Shown: positions 10,604 through 20,710, counted from the stretch's first letter. The stretch is 64,000 nucleotides of DNA from Diabrotica undecimpunctata (GCF_040954645.1 NC_092803.1:62982484-63046483), one strand, 5' to 3'. Program-made: numbers and translations. The notes: generated by a model not told the origin, from the letters alone.

Positions 10604-11074
10604 CTCAATAACAAAATAAACAATGAATTTTACTGCAGAGTATGTGTAAAAAAATTTTTGCATTCAACTCCTTTCATACATATATGAAAATTAAAATATA
10701 CATTTTCATCAAAATATTTATTCAATCCTTCATTTACTATACTCCTATTACAGGTCAAATGTTGTTTATTAATTGTTAGTAAGTTGTTATTAATTCTGTT
10801 TCTCTTTCTGCTATGTCTTACCTATAGCATTACATATGTAATGATGGTGCAGATTGACTCCCAAATATATGTGTAACGGCGAATGCGTGTAAAGAAGTGT
10901 AACTTCTACCGGCAGTCCCACTGGACTGCCACACCCGTTTTTTTTTATAATTTTGAAGAAAGATATAGCAATGAGATCTTTTGCCGCAGTAGAAGGTGGG
11001 ATGTATTATCCCAATCATATATTTAACATTAAATGACAAATAAAGGAAATATTATTTTTTTACCAAAAGATTTA
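10604..11074. other. Intergenic stretch, no gene recognised
   Basis: Holds a short hairpin GGCAGTCC/GGACTGCC near 10912-10931 followed by a T-rich tract. No coding or transposon motif seen. Confidence 0.45.
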
Positions 11075-11078
11075 TTAA

Positions 11079-11140
11079 CCCTCCATTAGTCGCGTGGTTT
11101 TTGCTGAAGAGTTTAGTGGCACGGTCTACGATCGTAGACC
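11079..11140. repeat. piggyBac terminal end beside TTAA, with subterminal palindrome
   Basis: TTAA at 11075-11078 is followed by CCCTCCATTAGTCGCG, the expected CCC start of a piggyBac terminal repeat at a TTAA target. A perfect 18-bp palindrome GGTCTACGATCGTAGACC lies at 11123-11140. The matching far end was not found. Confidence 0.6.
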
Positions 11141-11462
11141 AATATTTTTTTTATTGTATAATACCGAATTTTGACAAATTTAACAAATAATGGTTAAAAA
11201 CATGTTTATTTATATCTGTACTTGGATATAAAATATGCTTTGGTAATTTTAACAGTGGTAAAATTAAAAACGAGGTCGTGCTTTTTGGTGTCTTTATTCG
11301 CATATAAATGAAAATGGCTACAAAAATAAACTCAATGTAGTAATAAACACAAAACTTTTATATGTTTGAACTTATCAAATGACCAATAGTAATGAATAAT
11401 AGAGAATACAACAAAAAAGTAAAACAAGAACAAAACTATTAAATAGAAAAATTGGCACAATT

Positions 11463-13111
11463 TTAGTCCGTCAAATATTCAGTGCAAATATTCCTGAGAT
11501 GATCCTTACATGCAAATTTGCCACATCTTTGGCATGACCTTCTTGTTGACTTATTGCGAAGTCTTGGACAAATACAACATCGTCGCACGTAATTTATTGG
11601 AATATTAGGGGAAGGGGGTACGACTTCTTGAACTCCGAGTAGTATGCGAGCTCGTCGTCTAAGTTCTTTTGGCAGAGAAGGTATAGCAGATCATAAAATA
11701 TGGCCATGGGCCACCAATTTGTGTTTCTTGCTACATTGTATTTTTCACACATTTGGTCACCTGTATCTACACCTATTTTAGTATGGTTGTAAAAAGTAAC
11801 TATTTCGGGTTTCTTCTTATCACCAGTTTCCGGGTCAATCTCATTATCATTGTGCGTTGAAGAAATCAATAGAACAGCCTTATTCTTTTTAGAACAATAG
11901 GAAACCATGGTGAAATTTTTCTGAAAACCAAAAAGTGAAGTTCTTCTCTATTTTTTTTAGACAGAACTCTGGTGGTACTTCCGTTTATTCTTTTTCATGG
12001 TACCAAAGTAAGTTAGTGTTTTCTCTTCCAATAGTTTTTTGTTAGTGGCACACTGGTAAACCAATTGTCTCCAGTTATGTTGCGGTTTGTTCATTCTACA
12101 ACGTGTACTAACCTCAGAACTATATCTTCAGAAGAATTACTCAGCTTGTATGGTCCTTCGGGTTCTGTCCAATGTAGATTTTGACATTAAATGTGTAGAA
12201 GGTCTTTGCGTCCACTAATGCGAACATCTTGTTTCCATATCTAGCAGGCTTACTAGGTATATATTTTTTAAACTGCAGCGACCACTAAAAGCCAATAATT
12301 GTTCTTCTATAGTCAAGAATTTACTTGCACTGAAATATTTTTGGAAATTAGCTACAAATATTTCAAAGACCCTTCCGGCCACCCCTTATTGATGCTAGTC
12401 TATCTATATCCCTTTTTTCATTTCTTGTTCTGATATCATCAAATCTGAGGCACCTTATTAAAAATCTAAACCGTCTTTCGCTCATCGCAAGGTAGCACGT
12501 TTTAATACCACTACCTTTTGTATTGTTTCAGATTTTTTTAACATTTTTTTTAAACTTCTAAATGTACCAATCAAGAACAAAATTCCAATAAATGCACAAA
12601 TTTCCCTATCATCAGTTAATCTTGCATCTCTATCCCTTTGGAATCTATTTTTAACTTTTTCAATATATGTATTCTTCGAAGTAGCTATCATTTCAATAAT
12701 TACGTTACTTAGAAAAAATTTAAACAGTCAATTGCTGAAATTGCGTTATGTGAATTACCTTTGGGACCAGGAAAGTGCTTTATAATATTATGAGAACGGA
12801 TACGTGCTTGTAAATTCCGTATTGTTTTTTTCCACTTGGTCGTTTTTACCCACGTAATAATTGTTATTGCAATTGTTTTCGTCTAATGAAGTATCCAGGT
12901 CCGACATATTTTCGTCTTCTTCTGACGAAACCTCTTGTTCAGAGTCTGTTTCGTGGTCACTTTTCTCTACAATATCCTCTTTTACTTCATCTTCATCTTC
13001 TTCATCCACAGGACTTTCTTCGCCTTTCGACAACTCTTCATACCATCTCCTCCAATCTTCTGGATTTGTACTACTTTAAACTCTACATCTTTTGGGATCA
13101 GAGGCAGACAT
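11463..13111 (-). pseudogene. piggyBac-like transposase pseudogene
   Basis: Read on the minus strand from a Met at 13111: MSASDPKRCRV with an early stop, NPEDWRRWYEELSKGEE, a long acidic Asp/Glu region typical of piggyBac N-termini, then YVGK, HFPGPKGNSHNA, the helical block NRFQRDRDARLTDDREICA and FIGILFLIGTFRSL. After a degraded middle come MVSYCSKKNKAVLLISS, KPEIVTFYNHTKIGVDTGDQ (VDT.DQ region) and KYNVARNTNWWPM. The C-terminal Cys-rich domain reads CPRLRNKSTRRSCQRCGKFA, then CKDHL. Stops and several frameshifts make it non-functional. Its 3' side faces the TTAA/CCC terminus at 11075-11094, consistent in orientation. Confidence 0.88.
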
Positions 13112-14650
13112 ATTATGTGTTCGTCTGAAATGTAAAAAGAAAATTAACTAACAACTAAACACACATACATACACACCCAAACTCTCCCCCACAGATACTC
13201 ATACCCTCTTTCAAACATGTAAACAAATCCCATATCTGTAATTGCTTGTACTCGTGCCAATAATTTTATATATTACCTCAAAATAAACCACGTTGATTTG
13301 TGTCACTACATCTGTCAGTACATGCAATAACTAAATTTATTATATCGAAGTAAAAAAGAAATATTACGGGTACAAGTAAACTCATCACCAATTACCATAC
13401 ATACCCTCGTACATAGTACAAACTCATCACCGCCATAAAAGTAGGGATTTTAAAATAAACCCCAAGAGATTGATAAACTCATCACTGTCCTACCTGCACC
13501 CAGTGGCAGGTATAGACCATAAACCCCTTACAAACCGCTAAGATTTGGTAATTTGACAGAATAAATCTAAAATAGATGTATTAAATGCAAATACAAATCA
13601 TTGGTTTTTATTTGGGAATTCCACAAAATTCTATTGGTAGGTACCTAAAACTATGCGAAAAGAAAAAGTTCTCTTTATTTCCCCTTGTTCCTTTAACATG
13701 AATAGTGAACTGCTCATTGATCCGTTTTGAGCCAACGCGGACGAAAAATAATAGTTATCAATAATTTCAAATTTTAATTGCTAAAGCCTCTAAAATCAAA
13801 TTGCCTTTTGTGGACTTGTTCGACGAAATGGTGTAAGGCTAAATGCCATACAACTGGTGAGTAGATTTTATACCATTTTAGTTGTTTCGCACTGGTGGCT
13901 GATCATTCTGATCAAAGAGAAAAATCAGCTTAAGTTCCTTAAGTCAACTGTACAAGATGTTTCTTGTAGACAGGGGATAATATTACTTTGTTGCTTTAAG
14001 TAGATTATCCTTTCTGATATTCCATTTTTAGATTTCTAATTAAATTGTTAGAGTCACATTGTCACAGTTTTAGATTTTAGGTAGATTATTCTAAAACATT
14101 GAATATCTCAAAAAGTATGCCAGATATTACGTAGACTGTTCACCTGCGGATGTGACGCACAAGATTTTTGGTTTTTTTTTGTTTTATTATGACAGTTTTA
14201 CATCATACACCATTCGATTAATTAAGTTTGATTGTTGGGTAAATTTTCTGGATTTTAATTGCAATAAGAATAAGAAAATTAATATTTACGAAACTGTTAG
14301 ATACAAACCAAAATATGTATATAAAATATGTATGTTACTTATGCATTATCCACTTGAGAAAAGTACGGTAATAAGTGCGAATCGGTGTAATATTGAAGAT
14401 GATGGTCTATTATATGGTGGGAAAATAATTGTTGGTGATAGACCACTTAATTCCAGAGAACTTCGCTATTTTTCTTACTTGTCACAATTCCCATGTTTCG
14501 TTCCAAAATCCAAAAACTTGGCAATTGGCTGCACCACTTATTTGGCTTGTCATTTTTGGATCCAGAATGAGTCGGCGATTGTTTTGTCAACGATTTCATG
14601 CGAATATCCCTAACATGCCATTGTTTATGAAAATGGCCGATTATATCGTC
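13112..14650. other. No confident gene; one unassigned 153-codon ORF
   Basis: The core AAACTCATCAC recurs three times (near 13379, 13422 and 13473). A 153-codon plus-strand ORF (14152-14613) has no motif I can name, and overlapping frames are equally open, so I do not call it a gene. The missing right end of the piggyBac element should lie here, but no inverted match to its left terminus was found. Confidence 0.4.
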
Positions 14651-15064
14651 TAGCCATATACATTTCACCACAAATCCATGCGAATCCTTTCAGTCCCATT
14701 TTCTAACTCTTTTTAATAAATATTTTCATTATAAAGTTCACTATCGAAAACCTATGCATCTGAATTTTCAGATCTTAAAAATGTTTAGATTGGCAAATAC
14801 GTCTTATAGGCCACACCGTAAGAAACCCGATATTAGTATCTATTTTAAATCATCAATTCTGAATAACTGGTTATGAATCAGTTACCAGCTGAAGTCCGTT
14901 TGAAGAGGTTTACTCTCCGGACACTGGAACTCACTTAAAGCATGGGTGTATGTTACCTGAAGTAAAATTTAATTAAAATATTAAACATCAAATATTATTA
15001 TCAACATCATGTACAATCTTTGGTAACATAATATATTTTGATGACTCAGGCATGGTAACCTGTA

Positions 15065-15110
15065 TTTTAACCTGATGATGGAACTGTTGTTCCGAAAACG
15101 TTCGTGTTTT
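15065..15110 (+). ncRNA. Hammerhead-like ribozyme
   Basis: CUGAUGA at 15072, stem II GGAAC/GUUCC with loop UGUU, GAAA, palindromic stem III AACGUU, cleavage triplet UUC. Stem I is poor: only one or two pairs next to the core. It is probably a PLE or retrozyme tail; a LINE fragment starts about 60 bp downstream. Confidence 0.6.
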
Positions 15111-15165
15111 TAATGTAGCCCTTTTAAGGGTTTTTATAAAATATACCCATATACAAAAAAATATC

Positions 15166-15405
15166 AATGATGACATAGAAAGAAAACAATTAATTTGGTT
15201 CGGACATGTTAAAATAATGCCAGAGTGCAGATGGCCTGGAAGAGTACTGGAATGGATCCCTCCTGACAGAAGAAAGAGAGGACGACCACGGACAAGTTGG
15301 TGCAACGATATTGATGAAGCAATGGCGGGAAGAGACTTAGAAGAGGCAACTGCATATGTCAGAAAAAGATGGAAATTGGGGGCGGAAGAGCAGCGACAGC
15401 CGTAA
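15166..15405 (+). pseudogene. LINE ORF2 C-terminal fragment
   Basis: Plus-strand RKQLIWFGHVKIMPE, GRVLEWIPPDRRKRGRPRT, SWCNDIDEAM and a W...R.....GA ending are the ..LRWFGHV.RM...GRPR..W.....A.....R..W tail of LINE ORF2 proteins. The reading frame is open to a proper stop and is followed after 12 bp by (TA)n. Confidence 0.82.
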
Positions 15406-15414
15406 TCAATCTGT

Positions 15415-15416
<2 letters not shown>

Positions 15417-15503
<87 letters not shown>
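15417..15503. repeat. (TA)n microsatellite
   Basis: TA run directly 3' of a LINE end. Confidence 0.97.
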
Positions 15504-15509
<6 letters not shown>

Positions 15510-15909
15510 TATAAATGAAGATAAAAGAGATGTTCTCTTGCATGGTTCGACCAACCAGTATTTTAGACATAAGATTAAAAAAGGAGGTACAAAATAGGCA
15601 GGTCATATAACATTAATTTTAAGTCTTCTTGGTTTACAGAATTCAATTAGCTGTATAGTAACACAGCGTTACAAAAATTATATTGCTGGCCGTGTTTATT
15701 TTTTAAAATACATATTCTGTGTGGAATAAAGATGATTTTACAGTTTTTTTTTTAAATATTAATCGATCGTTGCATAAGCACGCAGATTCTGAAGAGCATT
15801 TAAAAAACCAATTAATGTTTAGAAATTTAGAACAAAATAAAAATACGATTGCAGATGCCTTAAAAAACGCTAAATTATGTAAATTAAAATTTAATGAAAA
15901 TGTTCGACT

Positions 15910-15920
15910 AAAGAGGATTT
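15910..15920. repeat. 11-bp target-site duplication, left copy
   Basis: AAAGAGGATTT, repeated exactly at 16667-16677 on the other side of the ribozyme element. Confidence 0.93.
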
Positions 15921-15995
15921 AAATTAAATGGTCAAATATATGGCCTAGGAGGACAAATTCGTTAAACTTCCCGTGCTCGAATCGGTATCAATAAA

Positions 15996-16036
15996 GGTTT
16001 ATGATCATTTCGGCCTAGCCCAGCCTCATCAGACAC
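15996..16036 (-). ncRNA. Hammerhead ribozyme, minus arm (stem I damaged)
   Basis: Same core as the plus copy at 16510-16550, but the downstream stem I strand reads AACC instead of ACAC, so stem I is mostly lost. Confidence 0.7.
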
Positions 16037-16509
16037 TTTGGGCTGATACAAATTCAAACTCGGAAAGTCCAACGAATGTCTCCCAAAACTTCACTACAAC
16101 AGTAGTTAGCTACAAAGGCGCCACCTGCTTTGGCGGCCGTGAATGAAAACGATATGATAATATCTTTTTCTGTATCCTCTGCGCTATGCGAAATGTGTAA
16201 AAGATATAATCTTTTAGCGAAAGCCGCTATCGCTTTATTAAATTAAATGGCCAAATATATGGCCTAGGAATATATGGCCTAGGCCATATATTTGGCCATT
16301 TAATTTAATAAAGCGATAGCAACTTTCGCTAAAAGATTATATCTTTTACACATTTCGCATAGCGCAGAGGATACAGAAAACGATATTATCATATCGTTTT
16401 CGTTCACGGCCGCCAAAGCAGGTGGCGCCTTTGTAGCTAACTACTGTTGTAGTGAAGTTTTGGGAGACATTCGTTGGACTTTTCGGGTTTGAATTTGTAT
16501 CAGCCCAAA

Positions 16510-16550
16510 GTGTCTGATGAGGCTGGGCTAGGCCGAAATGATCATAACAC
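16510..16550 (+). ncRNA. Hammerhead ribozyme, plus arm
   Basis: CUGAUGA at 16514, stem II GGCU/GGCC-type four pairs with loop GGGCUA, GAAA, stem III palindrome AUGAUCAU, cleavage triplet AUA, stem I GUGU/ACAC (perfect). All invariant core positions are intact. Confidence 0.85.
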
Positions 16551-16666
16551 TTTATTGATACCGATTCGAGCACGGGAAGTTTAACGAATTTGTCCTCCTA
16601 GGCCATATATTTGGCCATTTAATTTAATAAAGCGATAGCGGTTTTCGCTAAAAGATTATATCTTTT

Positions 16667-16677
16667 AAAGAGGATTT
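16667..16677. repeat. 11-bp target-site duplication, right copy
   Basis: Exact copy of AAAGAGGATTT at 15910-15920; the hAT reading frame resumes here. Confidence 0.93.
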
Positions 16678-17282
16678 GTTTGCGGATAGTTATTGATGCA
16701 GTTTTGTACCTCAGCAAACAATAGTTGCCTTTTAGGGGACATGATGAGAAGAGAAACTCAAGTAACAGGGGTAATTTTAAGGAGTTAATAAATTTGTTAA
16801 TTGTTCAAAGCCCATTGGAAACTAAAAATCATAAACCCTTAAATGGTGAGGTGTACAATATGTTGCGTACTAGGTGACGTGCGGTCTTAGCGTACCCCAT
16901 TTTTAAAATAATGTTTTTCGGCTTGTTTTTTTATAAATTTAATAAGTGTTTACATATTGTATATTTAAACTACAAATAAAAAAAATATTTGATTTTAAAT
17001 AGCTGCATTGATTATTACATGATTATTTAACACATTCTGAATAGAACCCTTTATTTTGACAAGCATAAACTTTATTGAAGTTAAATGTGTCGATAGCAAT
17101 TAAAGTAAATTGTATACTCACGCTTAATCAAGCCATTAAGAGCGATGCTGGGAATATTTATATTCCACTATGCATCAACAATTTACCCATATAAATTACC
17201 ATCTTTCTTGTACTAATTGCGTCGAGTAAGGACGATAAATATACGAAAATGGTTGCGTTTCGATTTAATTTAAGTCTCTTAC

Positions 17283-17329
17283 CACTCTCTAACACGTGTT
17301 TCTGGGTCTACCCGTCATCAGAGAGAGTT
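17283..17329 (-). ncRNA. Hammerhead ribozyme (best stem I in the window)
   Basis: On the minus strand: stem I ACUCUCU pairs with AGAGAGU (7 bp), core CUGAUGA, stem II GGGU/ACCC, GAAA, stem III palindrome ACACGUGU, cleavage triplet GUU. One doubt is the C-A opposition closing stem II next to the core. Confidence 0.8.
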
Positions 17330-17542
17330 TGTAAGAAGACTCAAACCAAATCAAAACCGCACCGACTACTCTGGCAATTATAAAAAAAATAATTACCAGA
17401 GTATGCTACTAGAGACATCTAGTGATGAAAGATGAAGTTAAATGTGTCGACTAAATGTGTTAAAAGTTAGTCGGTGCGTTTTGATTTGGTTCGAGTCTTC
17501 TTATAAACTCTCTCTGATGACGGGTAGACCCAGAAACACGTG
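17293..17542. repeat. Inverted hammerhead repeat, second hAT interruption
   Basis: Arms 17293-17367 and 17469-17542 are inverted copies of about 75 bp with a one-base offset. The roughly 100-bp spacer holds its own hairpin (CTCTGGCAATTAT with ATAATTACCAGAG-like pairing, 17371-17413). The right arm stops within a few bases of the predicted ribozyme cleavage point, where hAT coding resumes. No target duplication was recognised. Confidence 0.85.
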
Positions 17543-17545
17543 GGG
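17508..17545 (+). ncRNA. Hammerhead ribozyme, truncated plus copy
   Basis: Same core and stem II as the minus copy, but the sequence leaves the repeat at ACACGUGG, so the 3' strand of stem I is missing. Confidence 0.65.
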
Positions 17546-18198
17546 AACTAAAATTAAAAACAATCCATTGTTTCTCCAAATTGCTGATACTACTGACATA
17601 GCACTGACGTCGCAGTCTTCAATAATATTAAGATGCATAAATTCTCAAGAATTATTAATTAAAAGGTTTATGGAATTTAAGGATGTAAGTATCGGTAGAA
17701 CAGTTGAGCATTTGTTCACTATGGTTGCGATAGTATTAGGGCCTTTGAAATACCAACATAACCTTGTATGGCAGTATTACGATGCAGCTAGTGTGATGTC
17801 AGGGCACACAAATCACATGCTCCACAAGCAATGTTTGTACATCGTTTTTTTCATCTGACGCTGAGTTTTAGCACAAAATTTACTAAACATCGAAGGCTTA
17901 AAAGTGAGCTTTGCTTTCTTTACTTAAGTCATTGTTGCAGAAGTCTATGATGTATTTTGTTTAATGCTTACAATTCCATCGACACGTGTCGATGGTGTAT
18001 CATACCATCGACATACAAGTGTATCAATTCCATACAAGACACACTATTTCACAAGAAAGACTATCCAGCTTGACTGTTATCGCACTTCATAAAGAACTAT
18101 TAAATGAACTTATGCAGAAGCATCCCTTTTACAAGGATATCATTGATAGATTTGTCTTCCTAAAGGACCGAATGATAGACTTAATTTATAAAAACTAG

Positions 18199-18718
18199 GT
18201 ACGTCAGTTTTATTAATCTATCTAATACTGCTCTTTGTGTTGCTTAAGTATCTCTTATATACTTATCTAACGGAAAATACACTAACGATCAACATCTAAT
18301 TGATAGGTGCGTTATCTTTGATCTAAATTTCTAAAAAATTTAGAAACAAACAGTTTTTTTTACTGAAAACTAATAATTAAAATTTATTTAAGAAATATTC
18401 TCCAATAACCTATCTAAGTTTATTACTTATTATTGCCGCAGTACAGTAAGGCTCTTTTGCGGTAAAGATATAAACAATAGTTTACCTAATATATTAGTGT
18501 AATAACTTCGGTCTCTTGACATTATACAGCTGGAGAACGGTAGACAATTTACATGTCCACTTTAACGTATGGAAAACCAATAGGGTTCGATGTCACCTTA
18601 GGGGATCAGTGGCGCGCAAACTGCTATGTATCTAAAGATTGTATATTATGTCGACAAAGAAAGAAAAAACGTATTAATATTAATAAACTATTATTATAAT
18701 TAGTTTTTATTTTTTATC
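18199..18718. other. Unassigned stretch after the hAT pseudogene
   Basis: No coding motif seen. The sequence CAGTGGCGCGCAAACTGC near 18609 resembles a hAT-type end but is in the wrong orientation to close the hAT element, so it is not called. Confidence 0.4.
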
Positions 18719-18720
18719 AA

Positions 18721-19930
18721 ACAAAAATGATTAAAATAGAATATTGAGCCCTTTCTCACATTTTTGCTTTACGTGTTTTATGTAACTAGTCCATAGGAGT
18801 TTATTATCAATATAGATGCCAAGATATTTATATTCTTTCACTATGGGTATAGTAAAATCACCTATGGTATACAAATCAGGGGTTTTAAGTATGTACCTAC
18901 TAAGACACATAACCTCTGTCTTTTGCTGTGAAAAACTAAAACCCATACTATGTAACCAATCACGCATGCAGCAAAAAATATACTCTAAATCTGTACATTC
19001 TTCGTCCCACCAATAGGGCCTTGTTACAGAAGGAATGAAAAGTTTTTTAACAGGCATGGTTGCAGATATTGCTGAAGATATAACTTTAAATAATTTTTTT
19101 GTGATTCGACAGTTATCTGCATCAATTAGAGATAAATTTGTACTCATTTCATTTTCATTAAATGCTTGAAAGGCTGAGCAATCGGCACGACCGTCATTCC
19201 GCATGGTTGCCGGATTGATTTCAAAAGATATGGGTGCAATTTGGAGCTGAATTTGAATAAGGTAGTGATCAGAACCTAAAGGTATTGATATACGGACCAG
19301 TTTACGAAATCTGCCAAGAAAGGGGAGATAAGAATTAAATCAACTGCACAGTGATTGCCATTGGGATTAACTCTAGTGGGCGATACATCATTTAAAGTAA
19401 TTAGTTCCAAAAAATCTAAAGCTTCTGTTAAAACCTTTCTCCCGGGATCTTCTGGAATAGGGCCCCACCTGTAATGGTGTACATTAAAATCGCCGCAAAA
19501 AATTGTACGAGAGATATCAAACTGTAACAATAAATTTAACCAATTTTTTTTTGTGGCTGCTATGTCTGAAGGTTTGTATTCTGAAACGGAAGAAATATTT
19601 ATATCTGGAATAAATACTGCACATACTTCAATGTCCCTTAAAAAATTTTGGATTATTATACTTTTTTAATAGTTAATCGTTTGTAAGATAAATATACCAA
19701 CTCCGCCATATCCGTCATCAAGGCATCTTTTAATGAAATTATATGCCTTTACATTAAAATTACTATTAGACTTAAGAAAAGTTTCGAAAAGTACGATAAT
19801 ATTAACATGGTGTTTATTAAGGTAATTTAACAAATTATTTTTATTAGATGTGATTGATCTATTATTCCACTGAAAATTTTTTTTCCAGAAGCCGGAGACA
19901 GAATCACTCATTTTGTCTCCGGCTTCTGCA
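18721..19930 (-). pseudogene. LINE ORF2 with internal deletion (endonuclease fused to RT thumb)
   Basis: Minus strand. An apurinic-type endonuclease N-terminus (FQWNNRSITSNKNNLLNYLN, NIIVLFETFL, about 19870-19670) is followed by its C-terminal half FCGDFNVHHYRWGPIPEDPG and NGNHCAVDLI (19530-19276). Then comes RPYWWDEECTD, the end of the nuclease/linker, which runs in the same frame straight into LHSMGFSFSQQKTEVMCLSRY and EYKYLGIYIDNKLLW of the RT C-terminus. The whole RT core, including any YADD box, is missing at that join (about 19000-19005). ORF1 of the same element lies upstream at 20130-20710. Confidence 0.87.
19886..19928. repeat. 15-bp-arm perfect hairpin
   Basis: CAGAAGCCGGAGACA and TGTCTCCGGCTTCTG flank a 13-nt loop at the 5' edge of the LINE endonuclease, overlapping MSDSVSGFW of the ORF. 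Possibly the mark of the deletion or insertion that removed the ORF1/ORF2 junction. Confidence 0.85.
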
Positions 19931-20052
19931 CATAATGTAGCCTTTCTTAAATAATTTTAAAGTGTTTGTTTGTCCTTTTGTAGTGTAGTGTAATGTACAT
20001 CTATATGTTTATGACATTTTGTTCTTGTCGGATAGGCCGCAATTGACGATAT

Positions 20053-20090
20053 GCCCCTGAAGATGATCTAGGGATCGAAAGTACTTGGGC
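20053..20090 (+). ncRNA. Hammerhead ribozyme inside a LINE
   Basis: Core CUGAAGA (the seventh core base is free to vary) begins at 20057. Stem II is GAUC/GAUC with loop UAGG, then GAAA. Stem III is the palindrome AGUACU, cleavage triplet CUU, and stem I GCCC/GGGC is perfect. It lies on the strand opposite to the LINE, in the roughly 190 bp that separate its ORF1 and ORF2 remnants. Confidence 0.78.
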
Positions 20091-20129
20091 AAGATTAAAT
20101 TAAACTGTGCTCGATATATGCCTTTTATC

Positions 20130-20710
20130 TGATCAAAATAAATTTATTTGTATACATTTTGGAATTTTATTTCCTAAAAATTCTACTATTATCATTTGTC
20201 TGTTTACCAAAACTATGTTTCCATCAGAGTCTATAATTTTCCTTTTCGTACGACAGACACTTGCTAATTGTTTGTTTGATTTGATAGCCGTTAATAAATA
20301 TTCTCAGAAAAGAAAGTATCTACCATCCTGACAACTCCCTTTTTGTGAGTATAGAATTTTGGTATAAATGCTATTAAATCATTTTTTAATATTACATCGT
20401 GGTTAACTAAGCTATTGGTCATTTTAAAGGTATTAAAAATAACCTTTACCCTATTAACTCCTACCGGTTTTATATCTTATACATCTTTTTTTAAAGTTTG
20501 ATCTTTAAGAAGAAAGTGCCCTATTTTAATTGGAAAAAGTCTCCCTAAATCTTTATTTTTGTGTTCAACAAACACATAAAATGGTTCATTATCACCTGGT
20601 CTATAACTGTTATTAAAATCTATCAGTTGAATATACCTGTTATCATTATCACTTTTATTATACGTGTTTTTTTCATCGGGCGGCTTATCGCCGCCCGTTT
20701 TTTCTGACAT
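20130..20710 (-). pseudogene. LINE ORF1 (gag-like) remnant
   Basis: Minus-strand frame from a Met at 20710: MSEKTGGDKPPDEKNTYNKS, FYVFVEHKNKDLGRLFPIKI, then after a stop GVNRVKVIFNTF, KNDLIAFIPKFYTHKKGVVR and VDTFFSENIY. This is the RNA-binding region typical of ORF1 proteins of Jockey/I-type LINEs. Frameshifts follow, and the expected CCHC zinc knuckles are missing because the sequence switches to the hammerhead-bearing segment near 20110. It belongs with the ORF2 piece at 18721-19930. Confidence 0.8.

Larger units (their letters stand above)
15921..16666. mobile_element. 746-bp hammerhead retrozyme-like element inserted in the hAT gene
   Basis: Three parts: a minus-oriented arm (15921-16268), a 9-bp spacer, a plus-oriented arm (16278-16625), then the start of a second plus unit (to 16666). 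Within the plus part, CCTAGGCCATATATTTGGCC recurs with a 319-bp period (about 16278 and 16597), so the element is an inverted plus partial tandem arrangement of one unit of about 319 bp. Each arm carries a hammerhead. The arms differ at several positions. No protein is encoded. The layout (truncated inverted copy joined to tandem copies) is what Penelope-type machinery is known to leave, so a non-autonomous retrozyme mobilised by a PLE is the best reading. Confidence 0.88.
15680..18198 (+). pseudogene. hAT-family (ZMYM1/DUF4371-like) transposase pseudogene
   Basis: Plus-strand pieces of one transposase in order: YCWPCLFF of a TTF-type zinc finger (about 15681), SLHKHADSEEHLKNQL and LKFNENVRLKRI (15755-15920), then after an insertion IDAVLYLSKQQLPFRGHDE (about 16690-16750) and KPLNGEVYN. 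After a second interruption come LFLQIADTTDIALTSQSSII, RCINSQELLIKRFMEF and a DAASVMSGH box (17566-17810), and finally the C-terminal dimerisation end DIIDRFVFLKDRMIDLIYKN (to 18198). The DETTDIA motif has become ADTTDIA. Two hammerhead-bearing inverted elements interrupt it (15921-16666 and a region ending near 17542). Removing the first with one copy of its 11-bp duplication restores the frame. Confidence 0.87.

Noticed and set aside
12861..13135. Three overlapping plus-strand Ser/Phe-rich ORFs
   Set aside because: They are antisense shadows of the acidic piggyBac N-terminus.
13370..13490. CRISPR-like spacing of AAACTCATCAC
   Set aside because: Only three short copies with unequal spacing in a eukaryotic context.
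14152..14613. 153-codon plus-strand ORF
   Set aside because: No family motif, several other frames open over the same bases, no upstream signal; left unassigned.
15406..15606. ORFs made mostly of alternating Tyr-Ile (also near 31791-32005, 32976-33170, 42216-42432 and 50716-50901)
   Set aside because: They are translations of (TA)n microsatellites, open only because TATATA lacks stops in that frame.
18605..18630. CAGTGGCGCGCAAACTGC as the right end of the hAT element
   Set aside because: The orientation is that of a left end, and no matching end was found upstream of 15680.
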